A DNA stretch of 64,000 bases from the NCBI RefSeq assembly GCF_040359615.1, contig NZ_CP132942.1, positions 4,960,001 through 5,024,000 of the forward strand. Direction: 5' to 3'. This DNA comes from Tunturibacter psychrotolerans. GTDB taxonomy: Bacteria; Acidobacteriota; Terriglobia; Terriglobales; Acidobacteriaceae. Every line of letters begins with the position of its first letter. The stretch's first letter is position 1. Positions 17,515-26,685 of this stretch are shown here, piece by piece. A model generated the notes under the pieces. That model saw only the letters and a program-made list of their open reading frames with translations, was not told the DNA's origin and made no database searches. A program made the position numbers and the translations under genes.

Positions 17515-18882
17515 CTAGCAACGAACGATCTTGTCCGACTTGATCCCCTTCGTCGCATTCCGCGAGTCCACCACCAGCCGCGACTTGCTCACAATATCCT
17601 TGTAGTCGTAATCCGTATGGTCGGTCATGATCAGCACGCAGTCATACTGCCCCAGGTCATCGAGCGGCGTACACGTCATATTCAGGTTGTAGTGCCGTCC
17701 CCTGCCCACAGTCGGGAAGTAAGGATCGTTGTACTGCACCTCCGCCCCCTGCTCCCGCAACAGCTCAATCACAGTCAGCGAAGGCGACTCCCGCAGATCA
17801 TCGATGTCCTTCTTATAAGCCATCCCGAGCATCAGAATCCGTGCCCCATTCACAGCCTTTTTATTCTGGTTCAAGCCCTTCGCAACATACTGCACCACAT
17901 GCGCAGGCATCGCCTCATTCACCTCGCCCGCCAGTTCGATGAAGCGAGTATTGAAGTCGTACTCCTTCGCCTTCCAGCTCAGATAGAACGGGTCGATCGG
18001 AATGCAGTGTCCACCCAGCCCTGGCCCGGGATAGAACGGATGAAACCCGAACGGCTTCGTCGCCGCAGCGTCGATCACCTCCCAGATATCCATCCCCATC
18101 TTCAGCGCCAGCACCTTCAACTCATTCACCAGCGCGATATTCACGCAGCGATAGATGTTCTCGAGCAGCTTGGTCATCTCAGCCGCGCGCGTCGACGACA
18201 CCCGCACCGAGCGAGTAAAGATGCCCTCATACATCACCGCCGCAAGTTCGGTCGCAATCTCTTCATGACCGCCCACGACCTTCGGAATATCGTGTCGCGC
18301 CACAGTCGTATTGCCCGGATCTTCGCGCTCCGGCGAGAACGCAACATAAAACACTCCCTGCTCAGCGGCCGTCCCCTTGCTCTGCACCTTCAGCCCATTG
18401 CGGTTCCCCGCCTCGAGGATCGGGATCATCAGATCCTCTGTCGTCCCCGGATAGGTCGTGCTCTCGAGCACCACCAGCTGCCCTTCCTGCAACCAGGGAG
18501 CGGCCGCCTTCGCCGTATTCTCCACATAGCTCAGGTCCGGCTCGCGATGCTCCGTCAACGGTGTCGGCACGCACATGATGATGGCGTCCTGATCCGAAAG
18601 CCCGGCAAAGTCCGCCGTAGCCTTGAAGCCCTGCGTGCGCGCGCTTTGAATCTCCTCCGCGGGAATTCTAAAGATATAGGACCGCCCAGCCTCGAGATCT
18701 GTAACCTTTTTGGTATCAATATCAAATCCCGTCACCTTGAAACCCGCCTCCGCCAGCAGCAGAGACAGCGGCAACCCCACGTACCCGAGCCCGATCACTC
18801 CGATCTTCGCGGTACGGTTCTCCAGACGCGTCATACGCACTTGTGCAATCTTCGGTAAAGCAACCTGACTCAATGTCGACAT
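17515..18882 (-). CDS. wbpA: UDP-N-acetyl-hexosamine 6-dehydrogenase (nucleotide sugar dehydrogenase, WbpA-type)
   Basis: 455 aa from ATG 18882 (MSTLSQVALPK); an upstream TTG at 18936 is in frame but lacks a ribosome site. The NAD-binding motif is KIGVIGLGYVGLPLSLLLAEAG, and the catalytic cysteine lies in GLGGHCIPIDPFYLSWK. FSPEREDPGN and ATKPFGFHPFYPGPG are typical of the UDP-GlcNAc dehydrogenase branch rather than UDP-glucose dehydrogenase. The enzyme oxidises C6 of UDP-GlcNAc in two NAD+ steps to UDP-GlcNAcA. The divergent 4-epimerase would turn UDP-GlcNAc or UDP-GlcNAcA into the galacto form. The symbol is by family; substrate needs a biochemical test. Confidence 0.85.
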   Translation of the reverse strand: MSTLSQVALPKIAQVRMTRLENRTAKIGVIGLGYVGLPLSLLLAEAGFKVTGFDIDTKKVTDLEAGRSYIFRIPAEEIQSARTQGFKATADFAGLSDQDAIIMCVPTPLTEHREPDLSYVENTAKAAAPWLQEGQLVVLESTTYPGTTEDLMIPILEAGNRNGLKVQSKGTAAEQGVFYVAFSPEREDPGNTTVARHDIPKVVGGHEEIATELAAVMYEGIFTRSVRVSSTRAAEMTKLLENIYRCVNIALVNELKVLALKMGMDIWEVIDAAATKPFGFHPFYPGPGLGGHCIPIDPFYLSWKAKEYDFNTRFIELAGEVNEAMPAHVVQYVAKGLNQNKKAVNGARILMLGMAYKKDIDDLRESPSLTVIELLREQGAEVQYNDPYFPTVGRGRHYNLNMTCTPLDDLGQYDCVLIMTDHTDYDYKDIVSKSRLVVDSRNATKGIKSDKIVRC

Positions 18883-19273
18883 AGTCTCGATTATCGCATC
18901 CACCCTTCTGTGCCTCCATCTTTCGAAACTCGACAAAAACGATCGAATTCCCGAGAAATTATTCTGTCAGCCAACTACATCATCTTCGACACCCAAACCG
19001 AGTGGAACAATACTGCATTTCCTTCGAAGAGGGCCCAAAAGTCCGTTGTTATTTTTTAGCCCATCTCTCTGCAAACTGATCAGCCCTCTTCCGTCGTCTG
19101 CGTCGCACAAAAGTCGCATTGACTTGCATCTTCCTGGTCGCCAAACTTAAATCATGTGTTCAGTCCGCGACCTGCACTCGCTTTCATCCTGCGAACCCTG
19201 ATAATAAGAGAAGCTTCCCAGGCGCGACACATTATGGAAGATTCCCAGCACGGTACGTCTGGGCGGAGGAAAG
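18883..19273. other. Divergent promoter region between wbpA and wbpP homologues
   Basis: 391 bp. A candidate promoter for the epimerase is TTGCAT (19124-19129) with a 17-bp spacer to TTAAAT (19147-19152), about 120 bp before the start codon. No gene seen. Confidence 0.4.
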
Positions 19274-20245
19274 ATGGCCCGATATCTCATCACCGGAATT
19301 GCAGGATTCATCGGCTCGTCCCTGGCGCACACGCTCGTCAAACAGGGACACGACGTACGCGGCATCGACAATCTCTCCACCGGAGATCTCGACAACCTGG
19401 CAGACATTCGCCGCTCCATCGACTTCCAGGAGATGGACCTCCAGGACGCAGCCGGCATGAAATCCGCCTGCGAGGGCATCGACTACATCCTCCATCAGGG
19501 AGCCCTCGCCTCGGTTCCGCGCTCCGTCAAAGATCCCCTTACCTCGCACGAATCCAACATCAACGGAACCCTGAACCTCCTCATCGCAGCGCGCGACGCC
19601 AAGGTTCGCCGCATCGTCTACGCGGCTTCGTCGTCGGCCTACGGCGACCAGCCCACCCAGCCCAAGCAGGAAGACATGCTCCCGCGGCCGCTCTCACCCT
19701 ATGCCGTCCAGAAGCTCACCTGCGAGTACTACATCCAGTCCTTCTATCGCGCCTACGGGCTCGAAGGCGTCTGCCTGCGCTACTTCAACATCTTCGGCCC
19801 CCGTCAGGCTGCCGACTCGCCCTACTCCGGCGTCATCGCCCAGTTCACCTTCAAGATGATGGAGGGCATCACTCCCACCATCTTCGGCGATGGCCTCACC
19901 AGCCGCGACTTCAACTACATCGACAACGCCGTCAGCGCCAACCTCCTCGCCTGCATCGCGCCCAGCGAAGTAGCCACAGGCCGCGTCTTCAACGTCGGAA
20001 CCGGAAAGAGCCACACCCTCAACGAGGTCTACGCCGCCATTGCCGGCCAACTCGGCTTCACGGCCAAGCCGCTCTATGGCCCCCCAAGAGCAGGCGACAT
20101 TCAGCACTCTCTCGCCGACATTACCCGCGCCACGCAGGAGCTTTCCTACCAACCCAAGGCCCACTTCCACGAAGGCCTCAAGAAGACCGTTGCCTGGTAC
20201 CTGGAAGAAAAACAGAAAAAGGAAGTGACGGCGCTCAAGGCCTGA
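19274..20245 (+). CDS. wbpP: UDP-N-acetylglucosamine 4-epimerase (extended SDR, WbpP-type)
   Basis: 323 aa, ATG 19274 with GGAGGAAAG upstream. N-terminal dinucleotide motif LITGIAGFIGSSLAHTL, D-loop GIDNLSTG, catalytic Ser in YAASSSAYGD and the YxxxK pair in SPYAVQKLTCEYY. GLEGVCLRYFNIFGPRQ and FGDGLTSRDFNYIDNAV are typical of group 3 (GlcNAc-type) epimerases. It interconverts UDP-GlcNAc and UDP-GalNAc, or their uronic acids, by transient C4 oxidation. With the divergent dehydrogenase it can feed UDP-GalNAcA into exopolysaccharide synthesis; GlmS at 42782 supplies the amino-sugar precursor. Confidence 0.85.
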   Translation: MARYLITGIAGFIGSSLAHTLVKQGHDVRGIDNLSTGDLDNLADIRRSIDFQEMDLQDAAGMKSACEGIDYILHQGALASVPRSVKDPLTSHESNINGTLNLLIAARDAKVRRIVYAASSSAYGDQPTQPKQEDMLPRPLSPYAVQKLTCEYYIQSFYRAYGLEGVCLRYFNIFGPRQAADSPYSGVIAQFTFKMMEGITPTIFGDGLTSRDFNYIDNAVSANLLACIAPSEVATGRVFNVGTGKSHTLNEVYAAIAGQLGFTAKPLYGPPRAGDIQHSLADITRATQELSYQPKAHFHEGLKKTVAWYLEEKQKKEVTALKA

Positions 20246-20575
20246 CAAACCGGCGCCTACCGGACGATCCGGCTGTAATCGAATCTGCACATTAATGATT
20301 CGCCGATGGCCCATCCTTCCGGATCAGCTGCCAACTTATCGTCAAACCTATTTCAGATCAGCAATTTAGGAGAGGAAACTGACACCGGCGGCAGTTTTGC
20401 ATTTTTGACTCTGCCCAAAAATGACACATTTTCCATTCTGCATGTCGAAGGTCCACGATCATCTTTCGCATCTCAATCAAGGGTCAGGCTATGCCCCTAT
20501 CGCGCTCGGAAAATTCCTTGCGCAAAGTGTCAAATCAAAAGACGATGTTTCGGGTCCATGAGGTAAAAGAAAAGA
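20246..20575. other. Intergenic region, no gene seen
   Basis: 330 bp. There is a CCGG-rich imperfect hairpin just after the epimerase stop (20251-20276) without a T run, and nothing else I can support. Confidence 0.5.
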
Positions 20576-21460
20576 ATGCATGTTTCAACTCCGGTCGCAG
20601 CATCGCCTGCTCACACCTCGGCCAGAATCGCCCGGCGCATCGCCCTCTCCGGATCTTTCCTTCTGCTTCTCTTCACAGCTTCCGCCTTCGCCTTCAGCGC
20701 ACCTCTCACCGGAACCCCGCTGAACGATGGCTACTACGCCCTCTATAATCTCGACTTCGACGCCGCCCACGCGCACTTCGGCCAATGGATGACCGCCCAC
20801 CCCGACGACTGCCTGGGTTCAGCCTCCGACGCCGCCGCCTACATCTTCACGGAGTTCAACATCCTCGGCGTTCTCGACATCGAGCTATTCGCTGACGACA
20901 ACCGCTTCACCTCCCGCACCCGTCCCCCGATCGACCCCGTTCTCAAAAAGGGCTTCAACGACCGCATCGACCAGTCCAACCGCCTCGCCGACGCAGCCCT
21001 CCAGCACAACCCCAATGACTCCAACGCGCTCTACTGCAAAGCCGTCACCTCCGGCATGCAGGCCGACTGGGCCTCTCTCATCGACCGTCACGAGTACGGC
21101 GCCTTCAAATACAGCGAACTGGCCAGCAAATACGCCAAGCAGGCCCTCGCAATCAACCCCACACTCTACGACGCCAATCTGGCCGTCGGCATCGAGAACT
21201 ACATGCTCAGTCTCAAGGCCGCTCCCATCCGCTGGTTTCTCGGCATGGCCGGCGCCGGCACCAACAAAGCAGAAGGCGTCCGCCTGCTCAAACTCACCGC
21301 CGAGCAGGGCCACTACCTAGCACCCTTCGCTCGCCTCATGCTGGCGGTCGGAGAGCTTCGCGACGGACGCACCCAGTCCGGCAAACAGATCCTCATCGGC
21401 CTCTCCCAGGAGTTCCCCAAGAACACCCTCTACCAGCGCCAGATAGCCCGCCTTCACTAG
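20576..21460 (+). CDS. Secreted TPR-like protein of unknown function
   Basis: 294 aa with a long N-region and a hydrophobic segment at 25-42 (ALSGSFLLLLFTASAFAF), so exported or membrane-tethered. The rest is alpha-helical with TPR-like units: YALYNLDFDAAHAHFGQWMTAHPDD near the start, SNRLADAALQHNPNDSNALYCKAV, KYAKQALAINPTLYDANLAVG and FARLMLAVGELRDGRTQSGKQIL. I recognise a family of conserved acidobacterial tetratricopeptide proteins but no defined function. TPR units normally scaffold protein complexes in the periplasm. ATG at 20576 follows AGGTAAAAGA. Confidence 0.7.
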   Translation: MHVSTPVAASPAHTSARIARRIALSGSFLLLLFTASAFAFSAPLTGTPLNDGYYALYNLDFDAAHAHFGQWMTAHPDDCLGSASDAAAYIFTEFNILGVLDIELFADDNRFTSRTRPPIDPVLKKGFNDRIDQSNRLADAALQHNPNDSNALYCKAVTSGMQADWASLIDRHEYGAFKYSELASKYAKQALAINPTLYDANLAVGIENYMLSLKAAPIRWFLGMAGAGTNKAEGVRLLKLTAEQGHYLAPFARLMLAVGELRDGRTQSGKQILIGLSQEFPKNTLYQRQIARLH

Positions 21461-21631
21461 CCTCCGCGCCCTCCGCCTATTGAAATTCAACACTGAACCT
21501 CGTTCAGCGTGTACCTTTAACCCATCTCGCAATCCCACGTCTCCCGACACCGCCTGAGGCGTGCTACTCAATCGTGCACCATTACCAATGCAGTTCAATT
21601 CAAAAAGTCACCACAAAGGGTTCTCATCAGC

Positions 21632-22708
21632 ATGCGTATTGCATCCGTCGGCACCGCCTATCCACCTCATCGCTACTCCCAGGCACAAATCTCAGAAGCA
21701 CTTACGGCGCGCTGGCAAGACCGCATGGAGGAGCCTCGCCTCATCAACCGGCTCTTCGTCAACTGCGGGGTCGACTTCCGCAATCTCGTCTTCCCCCTCG
21801 ACGTCTATGAGAACCTCTCCGGATTCGGCCCCACCAACGATGCCTGGATCGTAGCGGCCGTCGAACTCGGCGAAAAAGCCATCGACACCGCCCTCGCCCG
21901 CGTAGGCCTCACCCCAGCCGACATCTCCGCCATCTTCTTCGCCTCGGTCACCGGCATCGCCAGTCCCACCATCGACGCGCGCCTCATCAACCGCATGCCC
22001 TTCCCCACCAGCATCAAGCGCACGCCCATCTTCGGTCTCGGCTGCGTCGCCGGTGCCGCCGGCATCTCCCGTGCCTCCGACTACGTCCGCGCCTTCCCCA
22101 ACCAGTACGCTCTGCTCCTCTCCGTCGAGCTCTGCTCCCTCACCTGGCAGGACAACGACCAGTCCATCGCCAACCTCATCTCCTGCGGCCTCTTCGGCGA
22201 CGGCGCCGCCGCCGTCGTCATCGCAGGCTCCGAGACCGCACTCGCCAAGCGCACCTGCGCCACCTGCATCTCCGGCCCCAAGATCCTCGACACGCGCTCG
22301 ACCTTCTACCGACACACCGAGCACATCATGGGCTGGGACATCGGTGACATGGGCTTCAAGATCGTCCTCTCTCCCGACGTCCCCAAGGTCGTCAACGAGC
22401 ATCTCCGCGGCAACGTTGAGTCCTTCCTCACCGACAATGGCCTGACCCTCGGCGACATTTCGAGCTACATCTTCCACTCCGGCGGCCCCAAGGTCCTCGA
22501 AGCCATGGAGAACACCCTCGGCCTCCCAGACAACGCCCTCGAGCCCTCCTGGCGCAGCCTCCGCGAGGTCGGCAATCTCTCCGCCGCCTCTGTCCTCGCC
22601 GTCCTCGAAGACGTCCTCGTCAACGCCCCTGGCAAGCCTGGCACCTACAGCATCCTCGCCGCGATGGGCCCAGCCTTCTGTTCGGAGCTCGTTCTCTTGC
22701 AGTGGTAG
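21632..22708 (+). CDS. Type III polyketide synthase (chalcone/stilbene synthase family)
   Basis: 358 aa, close to the usual length. The thiolase-fold catalytic triad is visible: Cys138 in FGLGCVAGAAG, His282 in FHSGGPKVLE and Asn315 in VGNLSAASVL. Such homodimeric enzymes extend an acyl-CoA starter with malonyl-CoA and cyclise it to pyrones, resorcinols or tetrahydroxynaphthalene without a carrier protein. The start MRIASVGTAYPPHRYSQ is conserved for the bacterial branch. A strong terminator follows, so it is its own unit, but an FAD oxidoreductase and an ACP lie next on the same strand, a common companion set. Product cannot be predicted from sequence by eye. Confidence 0.9.
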   Translation: MRIASVGTAYPPHRYSQAQISEALTARWQDRMEEPRLINRLFVNCGVDFRNLVFPLDVYENLSGFGPTNDAWIVAAVELGEKAIDTALARVGLTPADISAIFFASVTGIASPTIDARLINRMPFPTSIKRTPIFGLGCVAGAAGISRASDYVRAFPNQYALLLSVELCSLTWQDNDQSIANLISCGLFGDGAAAVVIAGSETALAKRTCATCISGPKILDTRSTFYRHTEHIMGWDIGDMGFKIVLSPDVPKVVNEHLRGNVESFLTDNGLTLGDISSYIFHSGGPKVLEAMENTLGLPDNALEPSWRSLREVGNLSAASVLAVLEDVLVNAPGKPGTYSILAAMGPAFCSELVLLQW

Positions 22709-22737
22709 CGCCGACTCAAGCCTCCTTCAAAACACAC

Positions 22738-22775
22738 CGGCTGAATCCGCAAGAGGATTCAGCCGTTTCTCTTTT
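22738..22775 (+). terminator. Rho-independent terminator after the type III PKS gene
   Basis: 11-bp perfect stem CGGCTGAATCC / GGATTCAGCCG, loop GCAAGA, followed by TTTCTCTTTT. Confidence 0.9.
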
Positions 22776-22906
22776 CACGTCACAGAACAAACGGACTCTG
22801 ACCGAGCACCACCGGTCACACTCTCGTCTCATTTTCGTAATTTGGTTGTAAGCCCCTTATCTTCTTCATTCCAGCGACGTCCTATCTTCAGAGGATCCGC
22901 TTTTCC

Positions 22907-24049
22907 ATGCCATCTAGCACCCCAGCCGCGCAACCAGACGTCCTCATCGCGGGCGCAGGTCCCGCCGGTCTCGCCGCTGCCATCGCCTCCGCGCGCAAGG
23001 GTCTTCACGTCGAAGTTATCGACGCCATGCAGCCCCCCATCGACAAGGCCTGCGGCGAAGGTCTCATGCCCGACGCCATTCGCTCTCTCGGCCATCTCGG
23101 CTTCAATCTCAACCTCGATCTCCGCAACGTCGAAAGCCATCTCCTCCGCGGCCTTCGCTTTCTCAACCAACAACCCGCCGCCGCCGAAGCCATCTTCCCC
23201 GGCAGCCCCGGCCGAGGCATCCGCCGCACCGTCCTCCATCAGCTTCTGCTCGACCGTGCCCTCGCTCTCGGCGTCCGCTTCCACTGGGAGAACTCCGTCC
23301 AAAGCATCGAGCCCACCTCCACCGGCCACCTCCTCCGCACCAATCGCCAAACACTCCGCGGCCGCTATCTCATCGGTGCCGACGGCCACCACTCCCGCAT
23401 CGCGACCTGGGCCGGCCTCACCCAAGCCACCATCCACTCCCGCCGCATCGGTCTCCGCCAGCACTTCACCATCGCCCCCTGGACCAACTTCGTCGAAGTC
23501 TATTGGAGCAATCACGGCCAGGCCTACGTCACCCCAACCTCCGCCAATGAGGTCTGCGTCGCCTTCGTCTCAAACAAAAAATTCCCCACCGTCGACCAGG
23601 CTCTAGCCTACTTCCCCGCTCTTCAACGCCAGTTAGCCTCAGCAACCCTCAGCGGCGCTCCTCGCGGATCGATCACGCTCGGCCGCACTCTCCGCCGCGT
23701 CACAACAAACAACATCGCCCTCATCGGCGACGCCTCCGGATCGGTCGACGCCATCACCGGCTCCGGCCTCGGCCTCTGCTTCCATCAGGCGATTGCGCTC
23801 GCCAACTCTCTCCACACCGAAAACCTCGCCGCCTACCAATACGCTCACCGCCACATCCAGCGCCCGTCCCGCATCATCTCCCGCTGCCTGCTCCTCATCG
23901 ACCGCTTCCCCCACCTCCGCGCCCTCACCCTCAGCGCCTTCCAGCGACGCCCTCTTCTCCTCGAATATCTCCTCCATCTCCACATCGGTCATCGACCTTG
24001 CCCTTTTGGTGTATTGACGAATGGCTTGCAACCGGATTACACCTGCTGA
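22907..24049 (+). CDS. FAD-dependent oxidoreductase of the geranylgeranyl-reductase / aromatic hydroxylase type
   Basis: 380 aa. The FAD-binding GxGxxG is in VLIAGAGPAGLAAAIASARKG (12-32), the second FAD contact in LIGDASGSVDAITGSGLGL. KACGEGLMPDAIRSL matches the substrate-side loop of the group. Proteins of this branch often sit beside type III PKS genes and oxidise or reduce the polyketide product or its lipid tail; that link is contextual. No ribosome site stronger than TTTTCC is present, so the start is by homology (MPSSTPAAQPDVLIAG). Cytoplasmic, monomeric or dimeric. Confidence 0.82.
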   Translation: MPSSTPAAQPDVLIAGAGPAGLAAAIASARKGLHVEVIDAMQPPIDKACGEGLMPDAIRSLGHLGFNLNLDLRNVESHLLRGLRFLNQQPAAAEAIFPGSPGRGIRRTVLHQLLLDRALALGVRFHWENSVQSIEPTSTGHLLRTNRQTLRGRYLIGADGHHSRIATWAGLTQATIHSRRIGLRQHFTIAPWTNFVEVYWSNHGQAYVTPTSANEVCVAFVSNKKFPTVDQALAYFPALQRQLASATLSGAPRGSITLGRTLRRVTTNNIALIGDASGSVDAITGSGLGLCFHQAIALANSLHTENLAAYQYAHRHIQRPSRIISRCLLLIDRFPHLRALTLSAFQRRPLLLEYLLHLHIGHRPCPFGVLTNGLQPDYTC

Positions 24050-24140
24050 CAAGCTGAGGTTAATCAGGGGTAGCCACATAACCTTTACAGCGGCCCTTGC
24101 ATCCCTGTAAGTTGGGGCTATCCCAGGACGCCGGAGCAAC

Positions 24141-24401
24141 ATGAACGACATCGCTACACGCTGCATCGACATCATCGCCAAATCAAAGAGCATTCCTGCG
24201 GACACCATCTCCCTGGCCAGCACCTTCGACGAGCTCAACATCGACTCCCTCGACAAGATCAACATCTCCTTCGAGGTCGAAGAAGCCTTCAACATCGAGA
24301 TCCCCGACGAAGCCCTCAGCACTCTCCGCACCGTAGGCGACATGGTCGAAGGCGTAACAAAGCTCACCGCCACCACCCCCTCCACCATCACCACCCACTA
24401 G
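24141..24401 (+). CDS. Acyl carrier protein
   Basis: 86 aa four-helix carrier protein; CCGGAG lies 5 bp before the ATG. The phosphopantetheine attachment serine is Ser36 in ELNIDSLDKI, and helix III has FNIEIPDEALSTLRTVGDMV. The Thr-rich tail TKLTATTPSTITTH is unlike the housekeeping AcpP, suggesting a dedicated carrier for a secondary or special lipid pathway. Likely partners are the two FabF-type ketosynthases in this region (27092 and 31428) and perhaps the oxidoreductase 90 bp upstream. Confidence 0.88.
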   Translation: MNDIATRCIDIIAKSKSIPADTISLASTFDELNIDSLDKINISFEVEEAFNIEIPDEALSTLRTVGDMVEGVTKLTATTPSTITTH

Positions 24402-24718
24402 CAACGCCTTTGAAGTTGCTTTTGCCTTTGCATTTCTAGTTGTCATCCCCTCAGGGGATCTGTTGTTTCCGTCCTCCTCACCCAAAAGCTCGTCATCTCG
24501 ACCGACGTCGCACGGCCTCATCGTGCGACGCAGCGGAGAGACCCCCGCATTTTGCTTTTCGGTTGCGTTTGTCTTTCTTGGTCATCATTCCCGAAGGGAA
24601 TCTGTTGTTTCACCTTCATTCACTGAAAAATTTCATCATCTGAATTTGATCCCTCAACAGCGTCCAAACGGCCACCCAATGCCGGCCGGTCCCAACCATC
24701 CGTGTATCATTCGCTCGT
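24402..24718. repeat. REP-like repeat cluster
   Basis: 317 bp without a gene. Two related palindromic units: 24442-24469 (GTCATCCCCTCAGGGGATCT then GTTGTTTC) and 24581-24611 (GTCATCATTCCCGAAGGGAA then TCTGTTGTTTC). Between them is an 8-bp stem CGTCGCAC / GTGCGACG (24506-24513 / 24523-24530). The structure fits repetitive extragenic palindromes; they may also act as weak terminators for the ACP gene. Confidence 0.7.
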
Positions 24719-26119
24719 ATGTACGCAGGTGACGCTCAGCTGACCGCCAGCCAGGTCCTACGGACCTTTCATCGAGACGAGCTCTACCTCTTCCTCGGCG
24801 CGGCGTGCACCACGTTCGGACTCATCTCGGTGGTATTCGCCTTTCTTACTCGCAAGTTCGACGCCATGGTCTTCTGGCTTGGCCTCTTCGCCATTCTCTA
24901 TGGTCAGCGCATGTGGCTCGACCTGGGCTTGCTCCGCCTCATGATCCCGCCTTCGGACTTCTTCAACAATCTCCACGATGCCATCAAATACCTGGTACCC
25001 ATTCCCGCTTTCTTCTACTTCGATGCCGCAGGATTTCTTCCTCGTCTCTCAGGACGCAGGATCGCACTCGCTCTCTCGATTCCCTTCCTGTGCCTCTTCG
25101 CAGGCACATTCTGGTTTGGCAACAGGATCTCCTTTGAGCTGATCAACCACCTCATCGTCATCCTTACCCTCGTCGTCTTGATCATTCAGGCTGTAGCCCG
25201 AAGGCAGACTGACCGCGACTACATTTTGGTGCGCCGAGGCATCCTGGTCTTTGCCGCCTTCGCCATCTTCGAAAACATCGCTGGAGCCTTCGGACACTTT
25301 CCCAACGGAGAACCGCTCGCCTTCACCTTCTTCCTCGGAACGCTCGGCTACGTGGCCGCAAAGCGCAGCCTTCATCGCGATCAACAGTTCAACGACCTCC
25401 AAAAAGAACTGGAGATCGCTCGCCGCATCCAGACCTCGATCCTCCCGTCGCCCTACCCTCAATCCGCTCACTTCCAGGTAGCCGCCCGCTACGTCCCCAT
25501 GACTGCCGTAGCAGGAGACTTCTACGACTTCCTCATCAGCAGCGAAACCGAAGCCGGTCTCCTCATCGCCGACGTCTCCGGTCACGGTGTCCCCGCTGCG
25601 CTCATCGCCTCCATGGTCAAACTCGCCGCCACCTCGCAACGCGCCAACGCCTCCGATCCCGCCCAACTTCTCACCGGAATGAACTCCGTCCTCTGCGGCA
25701 ACACGCAGGACCAGTTCGTCACCGCCGCCTACGTCTACCTCGACGCCGCGACCTCCACCCTGCGCTACTCTGCCGCCGCGCACCCACCCATGCTCTTGCT
25801 GCGCGCGGGAAACGTCGTCGAAGTCGTCGAAAACGGGCTCATGCTCGCAGCTTTCTCCTTCGCCACCTACGCCACGGTCGCGCACCCACTCGAACCCGGC
25901 GATCGCCTCCTCCTCTACACCGACGGCATCCTCGAAGCCGCCAACGCTCAAGGCGAAGAGTTCGGGTCGACCCGCCTTCACGCCCTCCTCAGAGACGTCG
26001 CCCATCTCAGCGCCGAAGACTCAGCCGACAGGATCATCTCCTCGCTGGAACAGTGGTCCTCCAACTCCCAGAATGACGACCTGACCCTCCTCATCTGCGA
26101 CTACCAAAGTGTCGGATAA
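24719..26119 (+). CDS. Membrane-bound SpoIIE/RsbU-type serine phosphatase
   Basis: 466 aa. The N-terminal ~215 residues hold six to seven membrane segments (FLGAACTTFGLISVVFAFL, MVFWLGLFAILYG, and others) with a 7TM-sensor look. A short linker helix QFNDLQKELEIARRIQTSILP leads into the PPM-type phosphatase domain with metal-binding VAGDFYDF, DVSGHGVPAALIASMVK and the end motif NDDLTLLIC. Such proteins dephosphorylate anti-sigma-factor antagonists in partner-switching systems, controlled by the sensor. No antagonist or anti-sigma gene is adjacent here. The start lacks a clear ribosome site. Confidence 0.87.
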   Translation: MYAGDAQLTASQVLRTFHRDELYLFLGAACTTFGLISVVFAFLTRKFDAMVFWLGLFAILYGQRMWLDLGLLRLMIPPSDFFNNLHDAIKYLVPIPAFFYFDAAGFLPRLSGRRIALALSIPFLCLFAGTFWFGNRISFELINHLIVILTLVVLIIQAVARRQTDRDYILVRRGILVFAAFAIFENIAGAFGHFPNGEPLAFTFFLGTLGYVAAKRSLHRDQQFNDLQKELEIARRIQTSILPSPYPQSAHFQVAARYVPMTAVAGDFYDFLISSETEAGLLIADVSGHGVPAALIASMVKLAATSQRANASDPAQLLTGMNSVLCGNTQDQFVTAAYVYLDAATSTLRYSAAAHPPMLLLRAGNVVEVVENGLMLAAFSFATYATVAHPLEPGDRLLLYTDGILEAANAQGEEFGSTRLHALLRDVAHLSAEDSADRIISSLEQWSSNSQNDDLTLLICDYQSVG

Positions 26120-26202
26120 GGAACTCAGCTCACTCCTTATTAGGGGGTACAGCTCACGCCCAGCTGCTGGACCAATCGGGGTTTTGTCCTGGAACCAAGT
26201 AC

Positions 26203-26685
26203 TCAAGGGACGGCTTGACGATCTTCGGAATAGTGCACATGCACCAGGCGCCAGCTGCCGGATTCTTTGCGGTAGACTTGGGTTTCGACGCCGCGCGTGG
26301 TTACAGCTGATTCGTCTTTGCGCATAGTCGCGTGAAAAACCCAGTGAAATTCGGCCCACGCAGCATCGCCGGTCACGTGAATTTCCACCCTGTTTGTCAG
26401 AAGATCGCGGGTCGAAAACATGCCGCCCATTACGTTCTGAAAGACATGCTGCTCGATAGCGTCTAAGCCGTGTTCCTCGCCCAATGGATAGATAAATGAA
26501 ACCTCTGGCGAATGAGACCAGATTTGTGAGAGTAACTGCAGATCAACCGTATCGACAGCTTTGGTGTACTGGTTAATGAGCCTGTGGATAGCCTCAACAT
26601 CTGTCGCAGGGCCAGTGTCGGTTTGCGCGACAGCACAAGAGGAGATAAGGCACAAAACAGCGGCAAACAGAATGCGGGTCAGCAT
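26203..26685 (-). CDS. Secreted NTF2-like (SnoaL/DUF4440) protein
   Basis: 160 aa from ATG 26685, chosen because CGGAG lies 7 bp upstream and the start begins a clean signal peptide (MLTRILFAAVLCLISSCAVAQ, possible cleavage after AQ). The remainder is a cone-shaped NTF2 fold: AIHRLINQYTKAVDTVDLQLLSQIW, then FSTRDLLTNRVEIHV and the C-terminal strand GSWRLVHVHYSED. Family members bind or isomerise small molecules, or only bind proteins; no catalytic residues are evident. It is alone, convergent with the phosphatase gene. Confidence 0.75.
   Translation of the reverse strand: MLTRILFAAVLCLISSCAVAQTDTGPATDVEAIHRLINQYTKAVDTVDLQLLSQIWSHSPEVSFIYPLGEEHGLDAIEQHVFQNVMGGMFSTRDLLTNRVEIHVTGDAAWAEFHWVFHATMRKDESAVTTRGVETQVYRKESGSWRLVHVHYSEDRQAVP

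Noticed and set aside
17617..18858. Long plus-strand ORF of 413 codons
   Set aside because: It is antisense to the UDP-sugar dehydrogenase and reads as an Arg/His-rich shadow caused by codon bias.
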